Counted from the stretch's first letter, positions 12,421 to 25,690 are shown. The stretch: DNA of 64,000 bases from Anastatus disparis (GCA_017163975.1 JAFFSR010000244.1:12711501-12775500); one strand, 5' to 3'. The notes: generated from the sequence alone by a model not told the origin. Made by a program: numbers and translations.

Positions 12421-13933
12421 CTCGTATTTCAAAAGGAATGATGTTCTTGTATTTTATTTTTTCATTTAAACGTGACCTTGCGCATATGCGAAAGAGCATA
12501 TAAGTGCAAACATATGATTTCTTGTTTTCTTTTTGTTTATTTTCTTATTATACTCTTCTTCCCATTCATGACGATTAACGTGAAAGTCGAGCACTTGTGA
12601 TGACTATTGGATAAATGCGTGTAACTAAAGTATACATTTAAGCTTAGATTTTTTTTTAAATTTTTTCAAAAGATTAGTTTAGTTGTTCGGTAATTGTATT
12701 TAAAATTTGTTTATATACTTATTTTCAATTAAAATACATCAACAAACATCAAACAAAAAGTTATTATTGTTTTCAATAAAAATAAAATAATTATTCATTT
12801 GAATTGATACATATTGATATTTAAATAACGATAATTTAATAATTCTCTCGAATGATTAACCTAGAATGTTTATTATATCAGTGGAGATAAGTTAGTTGTA
12901 ACTAAATATTTCTTTGGTAAACATTGCTGAGTAATAAATGTTTATATTTTAATGAAAAAAAAGAAAGAAAAAAAAAACGTACATTGTTTCACTTTTATAA
13001 AATGATAAGATTAAATTATTAGCACGGCGTTCGCGTGATTTTATTTAAAGGAAACATATAATATAATGATTATTTCAATTTTTTTTGTCGAATGATTATT
13101 GATTTATTTATCTTACATATATTTTATGTAAATAAATTTTTAGGAACTTAGAATTAAAGTTCTTACTGCAATGTTTTATTGTAACCGAAGGCCATATTGG
13201 ATTTCGTAGAACTATTAAGTTGTATAGTGTAAAAATTGTTACGTATGTAGTAAGTATACAGTAAACTTTGCTACATATACGTTAATTTTTGCAGTACGTA
13301 GTAACATTTATGCAAAATTAAATGGATTTGAAAATAAGATACAGTAATTTAATCTATAGAATTTCTTTTCGCGTTTTATTAATTATTCATTAATTAAGAA
13401 ATAACATTATTCGAAAAAATACTCCAATCATTATTAAAATAAAGGAAATATTCAACATCAGCATCTTTGAAGTAAGAAATAATTCATTATTTGTGTTTAT
13501 TTATCTATTATCTGTGACAGTGTTGGTAATCGAATCTCACTTTGAAAGCTGAGTAAGACGTTTGAGGTGAAAAAAAAGGATGTGCGCTAAACATGACGTC
13601 ATTAATTTTCTAGTTTAGCTAAAAGCGGTTCAAACTTGTTACCGATGTATAAGAATTTTAAGTTCAAAAGATTATATCGTAAAATTGATTATTTTAATGT
13701 AAGATCTATATTACGTTGATGAACGATAGAACTTAAAAAAAGATGTATACATAAATTTTTATATAAATAAAATCTAAAGCATTATTAGTATTATATAATA
13801 TTATCCCTATCATTATTATTTAAAAGCTTTAAAGATGCAATTAAATTAATATAGGTGTAAGATGATTCTGAACAAAAAAAAATTTTATTTTTGTTTAAAA
13901 AAATAGTTTTAATCTGTTAATCACAGTGAGCAT
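12421..13933. other. AT-rich spacer with imperfect inverted repeat
   Basis: Mostly AT-rich. An imperfect inverted repeat pairs 13231-13250 with 13271-13290 around a 20-base loop; the arms share ACGTA and TGTAG and A-rich ends but need gaps to align. Otherwise no features. Confidence 0.4.
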
Positions 13934-14172
13934 CAGCTTATTCTCAATTTTTTTATTTTTTTATTTTATTTAACGTCGTTGTATTTATGCTATCATTAAG
14001 ATGCTAATTAGCGACGGAGATTTTCAGTGTGTTTATGAACAAAGCACATGTATCATATACAGCGGTGCTTGTATCAAACAGTCGAGAACGGGATTCGAAC
14101 TCGGGACCTCGAGATTATGAATCCATCACTCTATTGACTGAGCCACTGAAGATCTCTCAGCTTATTCAATTT
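13934..14172 (-). repeat. tRNA-derived SINE, copy 2, with target-site duplication
   Basis: The element runs on the minus strand from about 14156 (tRNA-like head) to 13970, with a T-rich block at 13951-13970 representing its A-rich tail. It is bracketed by a direct repeat: CAGCTTATTCTCAATTT at 13934-13950 and CAGCTTATTCAATTT at 14158-14172, identical but for two bases. This is the expected mark of target-primed retroposition by a LINE machinery. Head and body carry the same box A/B-like segments and GCTAATTAGC palindrome as the other copies. It is the best boundary reference for the family in this window. Confidence 0.92.
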
Positions 14173-14460
14173 GTGATTAGTTTATAAAGTTTAGAAATAC
14201 TGTTCATTTATTTTGCTTTTAATAATTCGGTAAGTTTCATGTTTAATTTTGGTTAAAAAAAATTTTATTCTAAACTTCTAATATTTTTCTGATTAGTTTG
14301 TGTACTTTTATTAGAATTTCATTCTATTTAATTAAAGATTAGGGAACAAACTTTTAAATATTCAAAAATTCATGATCATTCTCAATCTTTATTATTGTAA
14401 CCTACTCCCAAAAAAGAAAGAAAACGTCTTATAATGAAAACGATTAAATAGAAGAAAGCG
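14173..14460. other. AT-rich spacer
   Basis: Short AT-rich stretch between a SINE and an island. No features seen. Confidence 0.4.
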
Positions 14461-14935
14461 AAACATATCCATTCGCGTAAACAAAATCGTAAACCTCGAC
14501 ACATTGTCATGGCTCAATTAACGTGTCGCAGTGTGTGTATATATACATGTGCACATGAAATAGCGAACGTGCGTGCGTCGAAGTCGAAAACAATATAAAC
14601 CGAGAGGCTTGAATCCAGCCGTCAGCTAAAACGTTTCACTTTCGGCTGTATGTATATAGAGTTAAAGAGAAAGGGAGGGAAACAACGAGAAAGAGAGAAA
14701 AGTAACAAGAGAGTCAGAATATATGAATACGTATATGCAATGAAAATTATATATATCCGAGCACAAAGCAATGAAGATCTGTATAATTGTGTATCGGTGT
14801 GTAGTGACCGCGTGAAATGGAAGTTCATCGATAAACCACCAACAATCCTACATAATACTAATATTGTACATGTTGCATTGAAATGAATGTTAGGCAGAAT
14901 TAATATAATCAATATGTATCATGTGTGTCTTTAGC
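14461..14935. promoter_or_regulatory. GC-richer island between two SINEs
   Basis: Contains CpG-rich sequence at 14562-14590, a purine tract at 14665-14715 and TATA-like runs (14535-14545, 14747-14757). Frames on both strands (14622-14912 and 14650-14886) overlap each other and resemble nothing known to me. Candidate regulatory island. Confidence 0.2.
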
Positions 14936-14953
14936 ATAGCAGTGTTTTCTAGA

Positions 14954-15148
14954 GCTCGTCAGTGGCTCCCTCGGCAGAGCGAAGGATTTAGAATCTCGAG
15001 GATCCGAGTTCGAATCTTGCCTTCAGCGGCCGATTGATACAAGCAGCACTGCATGTAATATGTGCTTTATTCACAAACATACTGATGAACTCCGTCGCTA
15101 ATCAGCATCGCAATGATAGCATAAATACAACGACGTTAAATAAATTTA
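14954..15148 (+). repeat. tRNA-derived SINE, copy 3
   Basis: Full-length copy with a diverged head (GTGGCTCCCTCGGCAGAGCG for box A, GAGTTCGAATCTTGCC for box B) and a well preserved body and tail (GACGTTAAATAAATTTAAA). It lies only 0.8 kb from copy 2 and in the opposite orientation, heads facing. No target-site duplication is evident. Confidence 0.88.
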
Positions 15149-15870
15149 AAAAATCTTATCTAATTTTAATGTTTTAATAATATAATTTGAAATGTGTGCA
15201 TAAGCAGCAATTGAAATGATATATTTTTTATTTTTTTGAATATATTTTTGTAGAATTATAATTTAATCATTCAGATTTGATTCTTTGGTAAAAGAATAAA
15301 TGGCATGAACAACTTTTTAATTTATAAATATTTTATCTACAATTAACTTTTTGGATTATGTTTTGTAATTTTTGTGAACGATTAGTTATAAAAATATTAA
15401 AATAACAAATTTTCATAGTCGTCTTTCTCATATTTGATAACGAATTTAAACTAAAATGATATAATTTAGCGGAATGCTGTCTTATACAACTGAAAATTAG
15501 CCACTTATATCATCAGATGATTATATTGTGAATACTAGTTGATCAATTTTTTACCGTAAACAATTCTTTTTATTGATTTTCAAATAAGTCAAATATACTT
15601 GGTCATTTTTATTTACTTTGTTTATACCTATACGGTATAAAATATTTTCTAATATTTAAAGATGCTGTTTAATATGAAATCAAAAGGCTTTTGTAATATT
15701 AAAAGCCACAAGTAAAAAATTTATTAAACCATCACAAAATGAATAAAGTGCATAATTGTATCTATATCATTAAAATTTCAAAAACGTAAACATCGAATAT
15801 CTCATATTCATTACCATAATAATTCTTCGCATCTTATTTATTTTCAGCGTTCATTCATTCGCAAAATTTT
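15149..15870. other. AT-rich spacer
   Basis: AT-rich sequence without recognisable features. Confidence 0.45.
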
Positions 15871-16400
15871 CACATTCAGCATATTTTCTTGTCGCTCCTT
15901 ATTTAATAATTCATAATTTAACATCACATTCCTCTTCCGTTCTCTTTCTTCCTCTCTAACTGAACAAAATTTTCCCCTTTCCAGTTTCTAGTCATTCGCA
16001 CCACATTCGCTCGCATAACAGCTAAAATAAAGAGAAAGAGAAAGCGCGAGTTAGAGGGAGAGAAAGAGAGAGATAGACGGAAACACATAGTATAAGCTTT
16101 AGATGCAATTCTATCTCTCTTTATCTTTGTTGTGTACGAATCTACGTTGTAATTGATTCATGATGGGAACCGCGAACGTTCAAACAACGACGAAGTAGAC
16201 AAGTATAGGAGGCTACATTTTGATATGCACTGTCGAGTTCTATCGGGTATCTCTATTATGGTTACGTCGCCTTTCTCTCTCCCAATTCAATATTATACAG
16301 ATACAGAAGGTAAATATAAAGCTGTATGGAAGCTTAAAATGTTCTTGAATAATTGGAAAATCGAGAGCAAATGGGAATTTTCATTGGATTTTTTTTCATT
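15871..16400. promoter_or_regulatory. Island with purine tract
   Basis: A CT-rich part (15930-15975) is followed by a long GA-rich tract (16025-16080) broken by one GCGCGAG. The composition change on both strands could reflect a GAGA-type regulatory element. The 84-codon plus frame at 16153-16407 is not recognisable as a protein. Confidence 0.22.
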
Positions 16401-16880
16401 AGATTAATTAATCAAGATTTCGGATGGTTTTCTCTAAATAATTCATCTTTTACTAATAATCTAGTTTTTTTTTAAATGTTTGATTCTTCTTTAGAAGGCA
16501 AATGTAAATATTACATAATAAGAAGATTTTTCTGAATCAGTGATTTGTTATAAAATTGCCAATTTGTTTCAATTATTCAATTTTAGGTCGTTTAGCCATC
16601 ATTTTTTATATTTTATTTAAAAGAAATCATTTGTGTAATGTCATATAAATTAATTTATCATTTATTGTATGAAAATAGCATTGGATCAAACGTTACGATC
16701 AAATGTTTTATCTACTTTTAAAAGTAATTTTTTTAAACTATGAAAATGCAATTTAAGTAAAATATTCTTTTGCATGAAATCTCAAGACCTACATTTAAAT
16801 CTATTTCTTTTTAATTTAAAACAAGGAAAACATTGAAAATCTTTAACAATCAAGACTTTAATTGAAATGATCATCGATAC
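16401..16880. other. AT-rich spacer
   Basis: No features seen. Confidence 0.4.
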
Positions 16881-17560
16881 ATACGCTAAATCATCCATAG
16901 AACGAAACAGTTTCGGCAAATTCTAGCAATAACATAACCATGCGTGAAAAGTGGCTGAGAAGAGGCTGCATAGGTTTACGCATACATACGTGTACACAGA
17001 GATATCTATATACATACACCGCATGTAGATGTTGGGCAAAAGTTTACACGTACGTTACAGTTGACGTATCGCAATCACTAACAGCCCCTCTGTATAGGAT
17101 AAAACGAACCTATACACTATAGCTGCTACGCGTATATATGCATACGCATACAGAGACAAATTGGGCATATAGAGAGGTGAAACGTTATATAGTTTTAGTA
17201 TAGTACACAGCATATCTGACACTGCGGAGGTTGTAGAATCAGAGCGCGGCAAATCATCATCGGTGAAGAGAGAGAGAGAGATGGTTGGGGCTAGCATCCG
17301 ACAACGTAACAAGTCAACAAGGCTTCTATTTCGTGTATATGGAACAAATCAAAACGTTATATGTGTATATATGTATATAGTTTATGAAGAGGCATTAGCT
17401 TTGTCTCGTTCTATTGACAATTTTAGGCAAAACGCGCGGGTTATAGAACACGTTTTCAGAGTATATATCGCTTCGTTTGATGCATTGCCTCGCCTGAACA
17501 CCTGCTAGGATTTTCATACTTTGTAATGTCTGAAAGGGTTATACAAATTCGTATGTGCGC
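16881..17560. promoter_or_regulatory. CpG-richer island with (AG)n
   Basis: One of the longer GC-richer stretches. It contains (AG)7 at 17267-17281, many ATACGT/TATA-like motifs, and CpGs throughout. Four short frames on both strands overlap here, as expected where stop codons are less frequent; none has recognisable features. Candidate regulatory region or non-coding exon. Confidence 0.22.
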
Positions 17561-19090
17561 TTTGACCTTTTCAATGTTGATTGAAGTAACACTTTTTCCA
17601 AGATTTCGTACGATTTCGTATTAAAGATTATCTTTTCTTTTCTTTTATATAGACGTTTAATTTCGCACGATAAAGGGAATCTTTTTTCAATGAGTATGTC
17701 CTGGAATTTAATAAACTGAATTAGTTAGTAATATTATTAATAAATGAATTTAAAAGTTGCGTATAGATTTGGTGAATCTGATTTATGATAAGAAATATAT
17801 AATCTTTTAAATCAAAGTAAAGACTGATGCAATAATGCTTATGCTTTCCACAATTGATTAATGATTAAAAAAATTTCAATGTATGAATTCAATTTTGATG
17901 TAAATAAAAAATCGTACACATTTTGACTAAAAAGCTCATTAAAATGTATGATAATTTTACATTGAATTGATAACGCCTTAATTGTTTAAGGTTTAACCAA
18001 TAATTAAAAATTAGTTTTCTTGATAATTCAATTACATCGGTAATTAAAACTTTAAAAATATAAACGCGAGTCAATTAAAAAAGTAAAAATTATAGATTCA
18101 ATAATGAAATACAGTTTTAAAAATTGACATTTGCAATAAATTTTTATCGAAAGTATAAAAAAAGTTGATAAGTAAATACATTGTCTGACTTTATGAAAAA
18201 CAAAAACATCGATCAAACACAAGATTTAAGAAAAAAGAGCATTAATTTTCCTCTTCGAAAACAAACAAAAATAAATAAAAATAGACAAAACAATAATAAT
18301 TTTCATCGATATAAATATCTCTGATTGTGATTTTTAAGATCTTATCAGTTTGGATGGATTCACGTCTGATTAATAAAAACATATACAAAGATAAGACCTA
18401 TTGTAACGTTTAATACTTTGACCATATTTTCAAGTCCAATCATACTTAATATTAAAAATTTTGTTGCGTACCAAAAAAATAATAATAAAAATAAAATTAA
18501 AATATCAGATTATATTTTATTTATCGAATAAAATTTCGTTGTAAACAAAATTAAATTTAACTTGGTGTTATAACGACAAGTTAAATATAAATTTTGGTAA
18601 ATCGTTCAAGCCAAGATTCCACTATTAATATATTATTTCTTTCTCAATGTAGGTTATATATGCATTTGTTATAAATTCTTTTTAGAATTTAAGATATTGA
18701 ACATTGATATAAAACAAAATTATTTATTTGTCTGTTTCGTTATATAATTTATCTAACATATAAAATAATATTAAATTATATTTTTTAACTATAAAATTAT
18801 AAGAAATAACTTTTTTTATCATGTATATAATAATTGCCTTAGGTGATAAAATTTAAATTGATAAAAATTTTTTCTTAATCAATATTTATTTGAATTCGGT
18901 ATATCATATTTTCAAAACATATTATTTACAAAAAAATTCAACTAATCGTGTCTGTTTCGTGAACATCAATGAATGATAAAAGAAATTTCATAAAATTAAC
19001 ACAATGTTATCAAATCTCCGAAATAATAATATCAGCTTTGCAGGTGTACAGAGTGTTGCTTTTTCATTAAAAAAAATCAAACTACTTCGT
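17561..19090. other. AT-rich spacer
   Basis: Strongly AT-rich. No genes, repeat ends or RNA genes recognised. Confidence 0.45.
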
Positions 19091-19320
19091 TGTTTGTTTT
19101 AAGAAGAGAAAGAGAGAGAGGGGGTGGGAGAAAAAATGAAGCGACATATATAAAGCGAAGCTAATTGAAAAAAATTCCCAATGGAAAAGAGTAGCGAGAC
19201 AACAATACAAGAATACCCACTCACAAATTCAGTAACCGATAGCTTGTTGTATACATCTACGCGCGCGTTTATAAAACTGTACACAGAGAATTGTCATGAA
19301 AATTTCATTTGTTGACTCAA
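19091..19320. promoter_or_regulatory. Small island with GA tract and ACGCGCGCGT
   Basis: A purine tract at 19104-19137 and the alternating palindrome ACGCGCGCGT near 19259-19268 stand out from AT-rich flanks. Function unknown. Confidence 0.2.
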
Positions 19321-21180
19321 CATCAGGACAACAAAACAATGCCTCTAATAAACCTATATCGATATCCAGTTCTTTTTTTTAAGGTAATAATGTACTATTG
19401 ACTTATACCACGTGTATACGTGTTTATTACATCGTTTGGTAATAATAAAAAGAAAGTATTTTTTTTATTGTTTTGTATACTTATTATCGAGGTCGAGAAG
19501 CTTTTTTTCTTTTATTTTTCGTTTTTCTTTCTTTAACGAGTACAGTAGCTGACTAACGATGTGATCACTATTGCGAAATTAGAACGGGCTGAAATTGTGA
19601 TTTCCATTTTGATGAAAGTAGGACTTTGTGTAAGAGATTGAATTATAATGTAAATACAGTCGATCTATTATTTTGTTTTGAGGTTTTTAGAATTTTTTCG
19701 ATGTATTAGATTTATCTATTAAATGATATTTAATGAAAGAAAAGATAAGCTTTTTGTGATTTTAATTTCATTAAGTATTTTGAGTCGGTATAAATTATAT
19801 TTATAGCAACTTGTGTGAGACTGATGTTTATTTATAAATTATAATTTTTTATCGAACGTTTGTTTTTCTTTAAATTAAATTTTAAACAAATTCACTTTAT
19901 GATATTTGAACGAAAGAATAATTTGTATAACAGTTAATTAAAAAAACAAGTGTACATAAAAAATATATACGCGTCTCACCATATCTGGCTAATTTCACTG
20001 AAAATAAAAATTCTTTCATAGTACTAATAAATGCAGATTTAGGGATAGTAAATCATCTTAAAGGTTTATAGTAATTATTTAATACTTGCTATGCTAATAT
20101 TTTATTGTCATATAGTTCTAATATATTCTTTATGTCGTTCGAGTAATACTGCACTTATGATTAAGAAATACTAAATAATTTAAAATTCAGAAAAGATTTT
20201 ACAATTCGAATTGATTTTGTATATAAATTTTTTAATTAATACTAAATTTATAAAATAACCATAACAAAAGAATACATAAATAGTTGATTGGTTGCTAATA
20301 GTGAGTACAATTTTTTATTTTAAATTTAATTACCATAAATGGAAATTTCACACCAAGTACGTTTCTTGTATATTAAAGTTTCACGAAAATAAAATTATTT
20401 TGAAAATATTATTAAAAATAAAATTATAAATATGTAAAATAATAAATATATTTCTACAGCAGAGCTTTAACATTTTATCTTTTTGCAAATTATTTTCATA
20501 TGATATTAAAATCTATTTTAAAAATGAATTTTTTTTCAGGCTGTAAAAACATCAATATTCAAAGTACAAATAATTTACATAAAATATATTTTTGTAAAAG
20601 AAAAACATTCGGTGTAACTTTGTAACGAAATTGATTGAAACACGTAAGTATGTTTATACACACGCGAATAAATATGCGAGTACGTAAATGTAAATATTTA
20701 TTAGGAGTTTTAATATTATTTCTTGTTTACATACACTTGCATTTATTTATTTACACAATTTTCGATAAATATTAAAATTCTTATTAAAGAATATAAACAT
20801 AAATAACGAGAGTATGAAATATAAAAAATTTTTGTATGTGCACGATCGGGGATGTATAAATTTGGGCTCGATTCATTTATTTACCGATCGCTCGTTCATA
20901 TTTGTGCGTGTTTTATTTACCAATGCAGGAATAAGTATATTAGATCATTTAAATTATTTTTTTTACATTTTAACGTCTGTAAATTTATTGATTTCTTCTT
21001 GTATATACATACCCAACTCAACTGTTGATTCAGAAAAAAAAACTTTATTTTCATCATGAAATGAATTTTGATGCTTTTAATTTGTTTATTCGGTTATTTG
21101 TTTAAATAAGACTGTAAAATATCTAAAATTTACATAAAACGTCATTTCTTATATCAATCTTTATTTTTCTCATGTACAGA
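19321..21180. other. AT-rich spacer
   Basis: Mostly AT-rich, with short poly(T). A slightly GC-richer patch at 20830-20910 overlaps an 81-codon frame that I do not recognise and do not call. Confidence 0.45.
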
Positions 21181-21930
21181 TCTTTCGATGTATATATTTA
21201 AGGAAAAAAAGAGAGAGATAAAGTGAGAAAAAATGGATGCAGATCGGTATACAGCCATTGCTCGCTACCAATGCTGATCCTATTGTTGGATGCAGTATCT
21301 CCGCCTACCTAAAGGTTACACATATACAAAACGAGCAGTAAAGACGACGATGGTAGGGTGGGGAAAAAATATATAAACGTCAGGACGACGATGAATAAGC
21401 TTAAAGGTGTGGTCCCAAAACTCTCTTTCTCTCTTCTAAAAAATTCTCACACTAAAAAGAGAAGAGAAGAGAGAAAGAGAGAAAAAGACAAAGAGAAAAG
21501 ACCAAGACGTGATTAATATAAAAGTGGGTGGAGCTAACCTAAGAGATGTATGCAACAAAGATAGAGGAATGGAAAGTCCAGTTATATATCCGGAAGTAGG
21601 AGAAAGGTATATAAGGTAGGGATGCTGAGAGATACGGAAATACTATATAACTACTACCACCCACTGACTCTCTCTCTCTATTCTTCTCCCTCTCTCCTCT
21701 TTTCTTAGTGGGTGGTTGAATTTAACCCCCTTCCCTCTCCCTCTTACTCTCTTTCTCTCTCTCTCTCTGTAGTCTACGTTGCCTTGGTTGCATTTTGTAA
21801 GGAGTCCACAAGAGCGAAGAGAAGAAGGGGTTATAACGATTCGAGACACCAAGAGATAGATAGACAAGGAAATAAAAAGATATAGAAACTCGGAAAGATG
21901 CATGTGTTGCATAATTCTAAATTAATGAAA
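21181..21930. promoter_or_regulatory. Polypurine/polypyrimidine island
   Basis: A long island rich in purine tracts on one strand and pyrimidine tracts on the other. It holds a perfect 17-bp hairpin (21421-21437 with 21465-21481), CT runs at 21668-21679 and 21754-21768, and a TTTAACCCCC motif at 21721-21730. The mix suggests GAGA-type binding or strand-asymmetric DNA structure; both are inference. An 89-codon minus frame across the CT runs is not credible as a gene. Confidence 0.25.
21421..21481. repeat. Polypyrimidine-polypurine hairpin
   Basis: CTCTCTTTCTCTCTTCT at 21421-21437 is exactly complementary to the sequence at 21465-21481, around a 27-base AT-rich loop. A mirror-type purine/pyrimidine content also makes triplex DNA conceivable. 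No biological role is shown. Confidence 0.85.
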
Positions 21931-22480
21931 TGAATATGCGCAGGAAGCACTTTGAAGTTTATACCGTCAAAGTATTTGTTACGACTGCGAGCATGATTAT
22001 TGTAACTTGGGGTGTGGTTGCTTTCCAGTTGATAAATTGGAATACGAGAGAAAATTTTTTTAACGAGAAAGTTACATACAAGTGGTGTAAGTAGAAATGG
22101 TACGTGCTCTGGTCAGACGCATGAATTCGGTTTTATTGTGTTGTGAATGAATATGACTTTCATTATAAGATGGTTAAATTGCATTTAAGAAATATTTAAA
22201 TAATAATATAATCATTTTTTAAGATGGTATTGCACTGAAAGCATTGTATGATTTCGTTTATAATAAAAATTAAATTTTTTCAAAATGACTTTAAAAATTA
22301 ATTGTAGATCACATCAATTCATTGTAGAACTGCAATTAAAAAATTCTATGAAAAATTCATTTACGTTCGAAAATAGCACTTTAGAAATACAGTATTTTTA
22401 AAAATAAAATTGTTTGATTAAGAATTTTATGCACGTAAAATATCAAAAATTAACCATATGTAATTTCGTTTTTCGCAAAG
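21931..22480. other. AT-rich spacer
   Basis: No features seen beyond AT-rich sequence. Confidence 0.4.
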
Positions 22481-23300
22481 CACACGGAACTATTTTCCAG
22501 AATTAAACAAAAAAAATGCACTGTTTTTACAATCGACTTAACCTCAACAATTCCACCTTCTTTTTGCACCTAACAAAAACTTTACCACAAAAAGAAAAAG
22601 AAAAAAAAACAAACTCAAAAGACTAAAAACCAAGCCAGGTTACATATACCATACAAAGAAAGCACTCGCACGAACATTGAATAAAGAAACACACGCAAGT
22701 GCACGCACACAAAGAAAGTAGCATCAGTAAACTAGTAGTAGTGACACCTAGTCGATCGGCATTGCAAAAAAAAGCAGCAGAAAAATAGAAGAGAGAGAGA
22801 GAGAGGAAGATAAAAAGGAAAGAGGAAGAAAGATAGCCAGCATCTCAGTAGAAAGTAGGAGAAATAAAAGAGGAGGGTAGGGAGAGATAGGTAATAGGTT
22901 AGGTCTCTCTCCTTCGTTTCACTCTTTCTCCTCGTGAGGGTGTCTAACCCCCCACCCTTAAAAAGCTAAAGCGCAATGTGCGGCATTACTCCTTTTAGTC
23001 GGACGCCTCCCAAACTGGCTATAGGAAACGCCTCTCTTCGGAGAAAGCCAAGCCTTCCTCACTCGGAGGATCTACGAGGAAGGAGAGGAAAAGTTTTTTT
23101 TCTTTAAAAAAAAAAAAATTGAAAAAAAAAATATAAAAAAAAGAAGAAAGTATAAGGTATATAACGCAGGTGAACGTGCGATTGAAGCGTCTTCTATACC
23201 CCTCTCTTTTTTCCTCTCTTTTATCTCCCTCTTGAATGTCGTTTTAAGGGTAAGAGGGGGAGTTTGAAAGGCATGCACAATTTAATGGCATTCCGAGAAG
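22481..23300. promoter_or_regulatory. Structured GC-richer island
   Basis: The GC-richest part is 22890-23090. It contains CCTCGTGAGG (22930-22939), C-run AACCCCCCACCC (22946-22957), a short hairpin with a TTCG loop (TCTC/GAGA at 23033-23044) and an 8-bp perfect hairpin, CCTTCCTC (23053-23060) with GAGGAAGG (23076-23083). A (GA)8 lies at 22790-22805 and A-rich runs at 23106-23150. Stacked small hairpins could mean a structured non-coding RNA or 5' leader, or simply low-complexity GC sequence. No known RNA family is recognised. Confidence 0.25.
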
Positions 23301-25600
23301 CGTGACGTTACTTTATTTTAAAAATTTTCCTTTTCTCTTGAGGCTTTATTTTATATTTTTCATTTTTTTTTCTAAATTTTTTTATTAGCGGTTAATGAGT
23401 GATATTTGTTGCATTAATTTAAGGCAGAATGTTTCACGTTATTTGAATAGTTGTGAGGTATATTGGATGTTGATTTTCTTTTTTAGGGAGGAATATTCAA
23501 GTTATGTTGAGGGATGACTAGGCTTTTTTTTGCATCGTTTGATTATCGATTTGTGGTTTGATAAAAATTTTTTACATTTGAAAAAAATTAAGGAATTTCA
23601 TTGGTTTTATTCTTTTCTTTTTAATTTGCAGACTCATGACATTGTATCATCGTACAATTGAGTGCAACAGTGATCTTTGCTTATTTTATTTGGATTGCAT
23701 ATAGATAGAGATATTTTTGTTATTCTATATATAATGTAATTAATATTGCTACAATAAAATAGTCTAAATTCAAATTTTTGTAAAAATATACAGTGCAATT
23801 TTTTATTTATACACTTTATTTTTCACCGTTAGTAATTAAATTACAGAACATTTATTGATATTATTATTCAATATAAAAATGATAAAAAAATTCTATACAT
23901 ACATGTTATTTATATAAAGAAGTTTATTAATTTCGCCCGGAAAACTTTATTTAAGTTCGGAATGAAATTTATTCAACGCTTGTTAAACTAGTAATAGAAT
24001 TGTTTTAAATAATAATAAAAAAAATATTTTATTATTTTTGTATTAATTTTCTTGTAATCATACGTAATATAATACGTAACTGTTAATAATTTGGATAATA
24101 GTAATAGACAAATCATAATAAATATATGTTAAATCTACCACATAAAAAATCGATGAAAATTCAATTAAATAAGAATAAATTACTTAAATAAAAATAATTA
24201 GATCAGCGTGGATTGCCGATGATATAATAATAAATTTAAAATAAATGTATTAATGAAAAATAAAGCTCTATACCGTTGTAAAACGGAAGTAAAGTTCGTA
24301 CGTACTTTCTTATAATGTAAGTCTTTAAGACAATTGGTTTGTACATAAATTTACTTTTTCTTATATTTTATTTTTTACTCTTCAAAGTTCATCTTATAGA
24401 TATGGGTATGGTTTAAAATCGTTAGTTCGTAAATATATATGGAACGGCTATAAACTAGTATTGACGATATGGTTTAGAGGCTTATGTACTTTAAACGAAG
24501 ATATTTATATGAAAAATTTCTATTTTCATAATGCTATTAGATGCATAATATTGTTTAATGATTTATCGATTGCATCGTGATTTTAAAATTTACAATCAGG
24601 TAACGGTTTTGGTATAATTATTTTCAAAATAAATATATTTTTCTTTATTATCGTATTTTTTATTACGTTAATAATTGAATATTTGTCAATTTATCGTAAA
24701 TTTTGAAAAATTAATTATGAATGATATTTATTATTTTGGCACAAGTAAAAAAATAATATTCAATAATAAAAAATATAGCATTTTTTATTATAAAAATATC
24801 AAATTTTTCTGAATAATATTTTAAACGTTTAAAAAAATCTTGAATACGTTTATAAAAATTCTTTTTAATTGCAGTATAGATATCTATATTTAGCAAGATA
24901 AATATAAAAGGTTAGTCAGGTTATTTTTATTCAAATAATTTAAATTTTATTAATTTTACTAATAATTTTTAAAAAACAATCAAAATGAATAATTTTGATC
25001 GACAAATTGTTTAAAATTTGCCGTTTATCAGGCGTTGACAATATTCGCAATGCATAAATTGAATTTTTGTCATATTAAACAAATAAATATTGTAAAAATA
25101 TAATAATAACAATAATAATAATACACGATCGTCATTTTATATTTATTTAAACAATTTTTCACGACGATATACAGAGTATTTAAAATTGTAAATTAACGTA
25201 AAATTATTACTCCTGAAGTTCGTGATAAAAATTAATTATTTAAACAACAATAACATTAACTGCACTAGCATCAGATAACTTTTATGCTAAAAACTACTTT
25301 TTAAAATAAATGTTACGTAAAGACTAATGATATTTTCATACGCTAATAGAATAATATTTAGGTAAAAATATAACTTAAGAACGAATAAGTAATATTTTTA
25401 TACAAAAGTAACAATGATTTATGAAAAAGTTAGTTCTAACAAACTTTATTATTACAACAAAGATATTATAACAATTTGCTATAGCAAATCTCTTTGTGAA
25501 TTCATTAAATATTTTATCAATGATTGAAAGACATTTACAAATAGCTAATTTAACAAAAAAATATTATTTTTCAAATACCCCTTAATATTAAGTGCTAAAG
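23301..25600. other. AT-rich spacer
   Basis: About 2.3 kb of very AT-rich sequence; a short (AAT)n-like run lies near 25100-25122. No genes or repeat ends recognised. Confidence 0.45.
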
Positions 25601-25690
25601 AACTAAAGGAATAGCAGAAGCGTAAAAAGAGGAGAGGACCGGCGGCCGACATTAGCACGTGGTGCGTCGGCGGTATAAACTAAAAAAGTA
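25601..25690. other. Short GC-rich hairpin patch
   Basis: A sharply GC-rich patch (about 25635-25675) in AT-rich surroundings. GGCCGAC pairs with GTCGGC across a loop containing CACGTG, an E-box core. Could be a regulatory site; unproven. Confidence 0.3.

Noticed and set aside
13231..13290. Hairpin considered as a microRNA precursor
   Set aside because: Arms need gaps, are AT-rich, and match no known microRNA; chance hairpins are common at this composition.
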